A stretch of 64,000 nucleotides of DNA. It comes from JAZDRH01 sp047470865 (GTDB lineage Bacteria; Pseudomonadota; Gammaproteobacteria; Pseudomonadales; Pseudomonadaceae). Numbering within the stretch: position 1 is the first letter of the stretch; each line of letters begins with the position of its first letter. The translations under genes were made by a program, and so were the position numbers. The notes under the pieces were generated by a model. The model searched no databases. It had not been told where the DNA came from and saw only the letters and a list, made by a program, of their open reading frames with translations. Location of the stretch: NCBI RefSeq assembly GCF_047470865.1, contig NZ_JAZDRH010000007.1:67787-131786 (forward strand). Direction: 5' to 3'. Positions 58,353 to 64,000 of this stretch are shown piece by piece.

Positions 58353-59612
58353 ATGTTTTTTTTGCGCCATTTCTGCTCTAGTTTTTTTATTTTTGTAAAT
58401 TGTATACTGCTAAGCTTAGCTAGCCAGGCTGATACAGTTGACCCTCAACTCTATATCCAAAAACACGCACAAGCATTCCACATATGGGTCAGTGATTTCA
58501 AAAAGCAGGCGTTATCCAAGGGCATCCCTCAAACAACACTGGATGCAGCCTTTAAAGATATCACTTTAGATCCGCAGGTCATTCGTTTAGATAATACTCA
58601 ACCTGAGTTTTCACGCCCCGTATGGGAGTACCTAGCCGGTGCTACCGCCCAAGGGCAAGTCAATATTGGTAAAAAAAATCTAAATGAACAGCAAGCGGTG
58701 TTAACAAAAATCGCACAAAGCTACCAAGTTGATCCCGAAATCATTGTTGCTATTTGGGGTATGGAAAGTGGTTATGGGGCCAATACAGGTAAGAGTAATG
58801 TATTTCGCTCACTGGCAACCCTAGCTTATGAAGGACGACGTGCTAACTTTTGGAAACAAGAGTTAATGGCCGCACTATCTATAGTACAAGCTGGCGATCG
58901 CAAGGTCACAGATTTAACCGGTTCATGGGCTGGAGCTATGGGCCAAACTCAATTTATGCCAAGTACTTTTTTACGCTTTGCCGTAGACTTTGACGGTGAT
59001 GGTAAACGTAATATTTGGACTTCCAAAGCTGATGCTTTAGCTTCAACAGCTAACTACCTTAAGCATTATGGTTGGAAATACCAAATACCATGGGGAATGG
59101 AAGTAAAGCTGCCAGCAAACTTTAACTACCAACTGGCAGATGGTATTCAACAAAAAACAGTAGCTCAGTGGAAAGCTTTAGGGGTTAGAGGTTTCATTAC
59201 TATAGATAGCAAACTTGACCAAGAAATAGCCACATTATTTGTACCAGCTGGTCATAAAGGAGCCGCTTTTTTACTACTGGATAATTTTCGTGTCATTATG
59301 CGTTATAACAATTCAACCGCCTACGCCCTCGCAATTAGCCTACTGGCAGATCAGTTCAAAGGTAAGGCCAATGTACAAAGTAGCTGGCCTACCGAGGATC
59401 GACCACTGTCTCGCTCAGAGCGTGTCGAAATGCAAGAAATTCTTAATGGTTTAGGCTATAACGCAGGTAGCACCGATGGCATAATAGGCATCAATACGCG
59501 CCAAGCTATTCAAGCGTTCCAAATAGACTACTCCCTTATCCCAGACAGCTACGCTAGTATTACATTACTTGATGCACTTAGAGCTGCTACCAAAGCAGCT
59601 ATTACTCAATAA
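58353..59612 (+). CDS. MltB-type lytic murein transglycosylase with C-terminal peptidoglycan-binding domain
   Basis: The ATG at 58353 has TAAGG five bases upstream and a good signal peptide (MFFLRHFCSSFFIFVNCILL); two in-frame ATGs lie upstream. The SLT/MltB domain holds the catalytic Glu in IWGMESGYGANTG (about residue 138 from this start), with GSWAGAMGQTQFMPSTF and FDGDGKRNIW. The C-terminal PG_binding_1 domain is in VEMQEILNGLGYNAGSTDGIIGINTRQAIQAFQ (in pieces). It cleaves peptidoglycan glycan strands. Its end overlaps the convergent response-regulator gene by 11 bases. Confidence 0.92.
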   Translation: MFFLRHFCSSFFIFVNCILLSLASQADTVDPQLYIQKHAQAFHIWVSDFKKQALSKGIPQTTLDAAFKDITLDPQVIRLDNTQPEFSRPVWEYLAGATAQGQVNIGKKNLNEQQAVLTKIAQSYQVDPEIIVAIWGMESGYGANTGKSNVFRSLATLAYEGRRANFWKQELMAALSIVQAGDRKVTDLTGSWAGAMGQTQFMPSTFLRFAVDFDGDGKRNIWTSKADALASTANYLKHYGWKYQIPWGMEVKLPANFNYQLADGIQQKTVAQWKALGVRGFITIDSKLDQEIATLFVPAGHKGAAFLLLDNFRVIMRYNNSTAYALAISLLADQFKGKANVQSSWPTEDRPLSRSERVEMQEILNGLGYNAGSTDGIIGINTRQAIQAFQIDYSLIPDSYASITLLDALRAATKAAITQ

Positions 59613-61209
59613 TGTCTATCTGGGCATAACTAAGCTTAGCAGTACGACTAATAGCTTGTGCTGCTTTAGTAATCACTTCTTGCACTTCATAACCCTCTTG
59701 CCAAGCGACAATGGCAGCACTAAAGCTAGCAAAAACCTTTTCATTGGCTAAATCATAAACCAGTATTGAATAGGCTTTTAGCAATGTATCCAATATAGCT
59801 TTCACTTCAACAGATGTTTTCTGTTTAAAAATCAGTACTATTTTATTACCGCTATAACGCCCAATAGTTACTTCTGTTAAATTTTGCTTTAAAAATAATA
59901 CAAAGCCTTTCAACAGTTGATCTCCAGCAGAATAACCATAGCGCTGATTAAAATAACGCAAATGATCAATACCTAACACCGCAAAACTAAGTGTGTAAAG
60001 ACCTAAGGTTGCTTGTCTAATTTGATCCTCAGCAGCAAAAATAAAATACTCTCGATTATCTAGCTGCGTATAAGCGTCTTTACTTAGCTGACGCATAATA
60101 TTGCGCCCACGTAAGGCTTTACACATAATTTGTTTTTGCAAATGATGCGCCTTTACCGGTTTTACAATAAACCCATCAGCGTCTTCCGTCAGGGTTAGAA
60201 TACGTTTATCTAGCTCTTCTTCAGCCGACATGTAAAGAATTTGTGTGCCTGTGTAGCGACAGCTTTGGCGAATAACAGAGGCCAATTCATAACCAAAGCA
60301 TTCTGGCATTTGCATATCCAACAAAATCACATCAGGTTTAAAGTCGGCCAGCTTATTTAAGGCTTCGTAAGGCTCATTGGTGGTATCTACTTTAAATTGC
60401 GTATGATCCTCTAGCATACGCTGTAGTAATAATGCTTGAGCGCGGGAATCATCAATAATTAGGATACGGTAAGCTGTACTTTTGCGATTATGTACATATC
60501 GTTCTAAGCTAGATAAAAAGTAACTTTCATCAGAAATACCTGAAAAGAAACCTGTATATTGGCGCCTAACCACCTCTAATCGAAAGGCGACATCACGATT
60601 AGGCTCAAATGAGAGCATAAATATCGGTAATTGCTTGTTTTCTTTATGAAACTCATTTAAAGCATCTAAATCAGTGGTACTGAGTTTGGCATCAACTATC
60701 AACACCACTGCCACAGGTAACTCCTTGGTACTGGCCTGTAGAAGCACCTCTGCACTATCAAAGGCTATTACGCGCCGTGCTAGATAAACTAAATGTGAGC
60801 TTAGTTTTTCAACCAGTGCTTCTGTTTGGCAAAGCACATAAATAGGCTGCTCAATAAAACCACTGGTTTCTAGGAGCTGATTGCGCTCTCCAAATTGTTT
60901 GATAGCTTCTTGCTCAAGGTTGAACATTAATGCATCAATTGGCTCTAATAAGCTTTTATCTAAAGTGGCATAAATAGCTTTTAATTGACGAAGTTCAGCA
61001 ATAATTTTTTGTGTCAACTGACTATGAATTGTGCTGTGTTGGACACTAAATTCAAAATTTTTAAGCGTTGCCATTAAAGAAGCAAAAACATTTTCATAAC
61101 CTGTTTGATGGAACTGTTGCCAGACAGTAATCACATCACGAGTTAAATGCGCTATTTGTAACATTGTTGTTTGCTGGTCTTGTAGGTTTTTTGGCAAAAT
61201 TTCATCCAT
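59602..61209 (-). CDS. Response regulator with degenerate GGDEF domain
   Basis: The 535-residue protein has an N-terminal helical region (1-120), a receiver-like domain without the phospho-Asp (121-240), a true receiver (247-365: IIDDSRAQ, phospho-acceptor Asp298 in LLDMQMP, Lys350 in VKP), and a GGDEF-like domain (376-535). In the last the GG[D/E]EF signature is SGNKI (453-457). The surrounding DHLRYFNQRYGYSAGDQLL and the overall fold remain. It cannot make c-di-GMP; it may bind it, or act by protein contacts. No cognate kinase is adjacent. Confidence 0.85.
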   Translation of the reverse strand: MDEILPKNLQDQQTTMLQIAHLTRDVITVWQQFHQTGYENVFASLMATLKNFEFSVQHSTIHSQLTQKIIAELRQLKAIYATLDKSLLEPIDALMFNLEQEAIKQFGERNQLLETSGFIEQPIYVLCQTEALVEKLSSHLVYLARRVIAFDSAEVLLQASTKELPVAVVLIVDAKLSTTDLDALNEFHKENKQLPIFMLSFEPNRDVAFRLEVVRRQYTGFFSGISDESYFLSSLERYVHNRKSTAYRILIIDDSRAQALLLQRMLEDHTQFKVDTTNEPYEALNKLADFKPDVILLDMQMPECFGYELASVIRQSCRYTGTQILYMSAEEELDKRILTLTEDADGFIVKPVKAHHLQKQIMCKALRGRNIMRQLSKDAYTQLDNREYFIFAAEDQIRQATLGLYTLSFAVLGIDHLRYFNQRYGYSAGDQLLKGFVLFLKQNLTEVTIGRYSGNKIVLIFKQKTSVEVKAILDTLLKAYSILVYDLANEKVFASFSAAIVAWQEGYEVQEVITKAAQAISRTAKLSYAQIDIIE

Positions 61210-61410
61210 GGTTCTATCGCAAAAAATAAGTATGCGTATTCAACAATAGAATAGATGCTAAAGTATTGCCTAAGATTAACTCGCCGCCAGCATCACAAAG
61301 ATTAAAAATAGCACTTGATTCATATCAAGATTATTTAACCGCTGCGTAAAACCTAATGTTGTTTTATAGTGTCGATAGCAAAAGCACTGTGATGCCAAAA
61401 GGAAACATGA

Positions 61411-62436
61411 ATGCTTAATTGGAAAAGAAAAACCCGCAACACTGTAGGGAACTCTGTCGATGATGTACGGAGTTATTTTGGCGGCATTTGGTTTAGTAAA
61501 ACCCTAGGAGCGGTCTTACTTATTTACCTCATTATCGCGGTTTTTGTTGGCTGGTATTGGAGTCAAGAGCCAAAGCTCTTTTCTGTCACAGTCAACGCAG
61601 AAGCGACCGCTCAAGCCAATCAACAAAAAATTGTAACAGGCTATACCAGTGTAGCCACTGTTAAACATCTTATGCAAACCATGCTAGATAAGCCAGGCGG
61701 CTATCTAACGAATGATAAATTTCCACCTGGTTTATGGTTAGATAACATCCCTTCGTGGGAACAAGGCGTTCTGGTTCAAGTACGTAATTTTTCGCGTGCA
61801 TTAGTTAAAGACTTTACTCGTGCTCAGTCTCAATCCACCGAAGATACGGACTTAGCTGCCGCTTATGCTCGCTTTAACTCTGACCCGAATCGCTGGATGT
61901 TTCCTGCCACTGAAGAAGAATACCGTAAAGGTATCAACTACCTTAATGTCTATTTAAAGCGTATGAACACAGCCGATGGCAATGCTAAGTTTTATACCCG
62001 AGCAGACAACCTCAATAACTGGCTAGGCGATGTTTCAGCCAGCTTAGGAAACGTATCGCAAAGTTTATCTGCAAGCGTTGGTCGTACTAACCTTGTTGGC
62101 CAGCTTGAAGGAGACACTGAACATATTACCAAAACTCCTTGGCTGGAAATTGATAATGTCTTCTACGAAGCACGGGGCGAAGCATGGGCACTACTGCATC
62201 TGTTTAAAGCTGTAGAAGTTGATTTTGCTGATGTATTGGCTAAAAAGAACGCCACTGAAAGTGTCCGCAACATCATACGTGAACTAGAAGCAACACAGCA
62301 TACCGTATGGAGCCCTATTATATTAAATGGTGATGGTTACGGTATATTGGCGAATCATTCCTTAGTGCTTGCAAACTATATATCTCGTGCAAACGCTACT
62401 ATTTTAGAGTTGCGCCAATTACTCTCACAAGGTTAA
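61411..62436 (+). CDS. DUF2333-family inner-membrane protein
   Basis: The 341-residue protein has one N-terminal transmembrane helix (LGAVLLIYLIIAVFVGWYW) and a large periplasmic domain with DUF2333 motifs: LDKPGGYLTNDKFPPGLWLDNIPSWEQGVLVQVRNFSRALVKDFTRAQSQS (in pieces) near residue 93, RWMFPATEEEYRKG near 160, and FYEARGEAWALLHLFKAVEVDF (in pieces) near 250. Function unknown; conserved in Pseudomonas and relatives. A terminator hairpin follows before gluQRS. Confidence 0.9.
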   Translation: MLNWKRKTRNTVGNSVDDVRSYFGGIWFSKTLGAVLLIYLIIAVFVGWYWSQEPKLFSVTVNAEATAQANQQKIVTGYTSVATVKHLMQTMLDKPGGYLTNDKFPPGLWLDNIPSWEQGVLVQVRNFSRALVKDFTRAQSQSTEDTDLAAAYARFNSDPNRWMFPATEEEYRKGINYLNVYLKRMNTADGNAKFYTRADNLNNWLGDVSASLGNVSQSLSASVGRTNLVGQLEGDTEHITKTPWLEIDNVFYEARGEAWALLHLFKAVEVDFADVLAKKNATESVRNIIRELEATQHTVWSPIILNGDGYGILANHSLVLANYISRANATILELRQLLSQG

Positions 62437-62451
62437 ACCTTGCGCTATACT

Positions 62452-62479
62452 AAGCGTCAAACTTATGTTTGGCGCTTTT
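62452..62479 (+). terminator. Terminator hairpin between the DUF2333 gene and gluQRS
   Basis: AAGCGTCAAAC / GTTTGGCGCTT (one G-U pair) with loop TTAT and TTTT at the end. It finishes only three bases before the gluQRS ATG. Confidence 0.75.
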
Positions 62480-62482
62480 CTA

Positions 62483-63364
62483 ATGACATCTTATATTGGT
62501 CGATTTGCCCCCACTCCCAGTGGACCACTTCATTTTGGTTCCTTGCTAGCAGCCTTGGCTTCTTATCTTGATGCCAAAGCTGTAAAGGGCAAGTGGTTAT
62601 TACGCATAGAAGATACCGATCCCCTACGTGAGCCTAAAGGTGCTTGCGACTCAATTATACGGACTTTAGAAGCTTATGGTTTACACTGGGACGGTGAAAT
62701 AATCAAACAAAGTCAACGCCACAGAATTTACCAAGAAATCATAAATGATCTACTCAAAAAACAACTCGCCTATCACTGTGATTGCTCCCGTTCTCAACTT
62801 CAGCCTTTTGCTGTCTACCCAAATACTTGCCGTAATCTAAACAATAAAAACCCGACCTCTAGCGCCATCCGCATCAAAACTGAGGATAAAATCTATAGTT
62901 TTATCGATAGAATCCAAGGCGTTTTTAAGCAAAATATCAGTACTGATGTCGGCGACTTTATTATTAAACGCAAAGATCAATACTATGCTTATCAACTAGC
63001 AGTTGTGGTAGATGATGGATTACAAGGCATCACAGACGTGGTACGCGGTGCCGACTTACTTGATAACACACCAAGACAACTCTACTTACAAAAAATTTTA
63101 GGTTATACCCAGCCTAACTATTTACACATCCCGCTAATTACTATGCCTAACGGGCAAAAGCTCAGTAAATCTTATCGATCAGAGGCTATTGACCAGCAGC
63201 GTATTCACTTGAATCTATTACGTGCACTAAAGGCCTTAGGTCAAACAGCACCTAGCTACTTAAAAGAAGCGACGGCACAAGAGCTACTCTGTTTCGCCAG
63301 CGCTCACTGGGATGCAGAAAAAATACCCAAAACGCTATCTATACCAGAAGCACAGCTGACTTAA
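62483..63364 (+). CDS. gluQRS: Glutamyl-Q tRNA(Asp) synthetase
   Basis: This truncated glutamyl-tRNA synthetase paralogue lacks the anticodon-binding domain. It attaches glutamate to queuosine-34 of tRNA-Asp. Motifs: HIGH-equivalent IGRFAPTPSGPLHFGS near residue 5, LLRIEDTDPLRE near 40, the zinc-like CDC segment (YHCDCSRSQL), and KMSKS-equivalent GQKLSKSYRS near 220. The ATG at 62483 begins MTSYIGRFAPTPSG, as in the family; an ATG 18 bases upstream lies in the hairpin. No Shine-Dalgarno is clear. Queuosine synthesis is also represented by queF. Confidence 0.95.
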   Translation: MTSYIGRFAPTPSGPLHFGSLLAALASYLDAKAVKGKWLLRIEDTDPLREPKGACDSIIRTLEAYGLHWDGEIIKQSQRHRIYQEIINDLLKKQLAYHCDCSRSQLQPFAVYPNTCRNLNNKNPTSSAIRIKTEDKIYSFIDRIQGVFKQNISTDVGDFIIKRKDQYYAYQLAVVVDDGLQGITDVVRGADLLDNTPRQLYLQKILGYTQPNYLHIPLITMPNGQKLSKSYRSEAIDQQRIHLNLLRALKALGQTAPSYLKEATAQELLCFASAHWDAEKIPKTLSIPEAQLT

Positions 63365-63914
63365 TTTTATTTATAAAACAGAACACCATAGAAATCACTT
63401 ACCTAACTGCCTTCCCTTTAAAAAGAGCATAACTTAGCTTTTTATTTAGCTTAAAATAGTGCGCACAAGTAGAATAACCAAACGAAAGACTAGCTTGCTA
63501 AGTACAGGCTTAAGCACTGAGTGTCCGAGCACAAAGGCAAGCAAAGCCTAGGTGTAAGAACGCTTCATCATCAGCGAACGAATTAAAACAGACGCCAAAC
63601 GCATTTTTAAAAGATACCTTAGTAGCTATTTTTCTTACTAAGGGCAATAGACTAATGCTGGTTATTACCTTTCTTTATCTTACAGCGTTAATCTGCGATC
63701 TTTTAAACTTAGTGAAATTTCTACTACACAAATTACCCCGTAACAGTTAAGACTTCTTGCCTAAATGCTTTATTGGCTCACAGAGTATAAGACAGAGGTT
63801 GCTTTTATCCATTAGATTATAGGTCTTTATTGAAAGCGAAACAGGCGATTAAGCTTTATTTTTTACGGACATAAAAAAAATCCCAGCCTATTGCTAAGCT
63901 GGGATTTTGTTTTA
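63365..63914. other. 550-bp gap between gluQRS and the 5S rRNA gene
   Basis: No gene seen and no tRNA recognised. It holds the rRNA-operon terminator (63873-63908). A stretch at about 63490-63545 has several short complementary segments (GCTTGC with GCAAGC, and AGCACT/AGTG-type), so a structured RNA is conceivable but unsupported. Confidence 0.5.
63873..63908 (-). terminator. Terminator of the rRNA operon
   Basis: AAAATCCCAGC / GCTGGGATTTT with a ~10-base loop. The preceding A-run becomes a U-run on the minus strand, just past the 5S 3' end. Confidence 0.9.
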
Positions 63915-64000
63915 GGCGCTTGACGGTGACCTACTCTCACATGGGGAGACCCCACACTACCATCGGCGATACATCGTTTCACTTCTGAGTTCGGGATGGG
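63915..64000 (-). rRNA. rrf: 5S ribosomal RNA, 3' part (partial)
   Basis: Read on the minus strand from the right edge, the sequence runs CCCATCCCGAACTCAGAAG, then GTGAAACGATGTATCGCCGA, then TGGTAGTGTGGGGTCTCCCC, ATGTGAGAGTAGGTCACCG and TCAAGCGCC. This is the 3' two-thirds of a gammaproteobacterial 5S rRNA. The 3' boundary is uncertain by a few bases. The rest of the operon is beyond the window. Confidence 0.95.

Noticed and set aside
58155..58370. Minus-strand 71-residue ORF over arfA
   Set aside because: It is antisense to arfA, has no ribosome-binding site, and its existence is explained by the plus-strand gene with its ArfA motif.
1..64000. CRISPR arrays, insertion sequences, prophage, integron or tRNA genes
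   Set aside because: No regularly spaced identical repeats, transposase or phage genes were seen. XerD is the housekeeping recombinase. No tRNA could be recognised by its T-loop or acceptor sequences.

Overview
The window reads as chromosome of a low-GC gammaproteobacterium of the Pseudomonadaceae. GC is in the low 40s by eye. The gene orders fur/bamE-rnfH-ratA-smpB, rpsT/murJ-ribF-ileS-lspA-fkpB-ispH, xerD-hom-thrC and ffh-rpsP-rimM-trmD-rplS are those of Pseudomonas, and the encoded Fur, SmpB, FleQ and IleS proteins look Pseudomonas-like. The base composition is far below that of typical Pseudomonas, so a reduced or host/waste-associated relative is more likely. The species cannot be named from the sequence alone.

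Layout. 1-9 kb: tail of a TRAP-type solute-binding protein, yigZ, yejK, a PPK2 kinase, fur/bamE, rnfH-ratA, smpB, a YqhD-type aldehyde reductase, the LoiP-type metalloprotease, a MarR regulator and a DUF1090 protein. 8.8-18.4 kb: an EamA exporter behind a valine-codon leader peptide, an unknown 567-residue protein, a YdcF protein, a CopZ chaperone under a CueR-type promoter, hscC with a co-translated J-like/RDD membrane protein, and small envelope proteins. 18.4-26.9 kb: ung, queF, a degenerate FleQ, an OprP/OprO-type porin, the frmR-adhC-fghA formaldehyde operon and a KAS III-like synthase. 27-37 kb: ispH-fkpB-lspA-ileS-ribF-murJ with divergent rpsT, then an LplT-PlsC fusion. 37-42.3 kb: two tandem paralogous membrane proteins of unknown function, thrC, hom, xerD. 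42.4-52.9 kb: an accessory block (torECAD TMAO respiration, DHA2-type MFS, alpha/beta hydrolase plus unknown partner, repeat-rich autotransporter) lying between xerD and rplS. 53-64 kb: rplS-trmD-rimM-rpsP, ffh, maf, tatD, arfA, an MltB-type transglycosylase, a response regulator with a dead GGDEF domain, a DUF2333 protein, gluQRS and the 3' end of a 5S rRNA gene on the minus strand.

How the parts fit. Both ribosome-rescue routes are present: SmpB for trans-translation, and ArfA, whose reading frame contains an intrinsic terminator so that its mRNA is normally non-stop. Two c-di-GMP-related proteins are decayed: FleQ lacks both the GAFTGA sigma-54 contact and the LFRS nucleotide motif, and the GGDEF response regulator lacks its catalytic signature. 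Several regulatory sites can be read directly: a MerR-type 19-bp-spacer promoter at copZ, an FrmR-type operator, strong promoters at rpsT and rpsP, and many bidirectional terminators.

The best candidate for something undescribed is the 14-codon leader (8 Val, 2 Ala codons) followed by two hairpins upstream of the EamA transporter. It looks like a transcription-attenuation switch coupling valine supply to an exporter.
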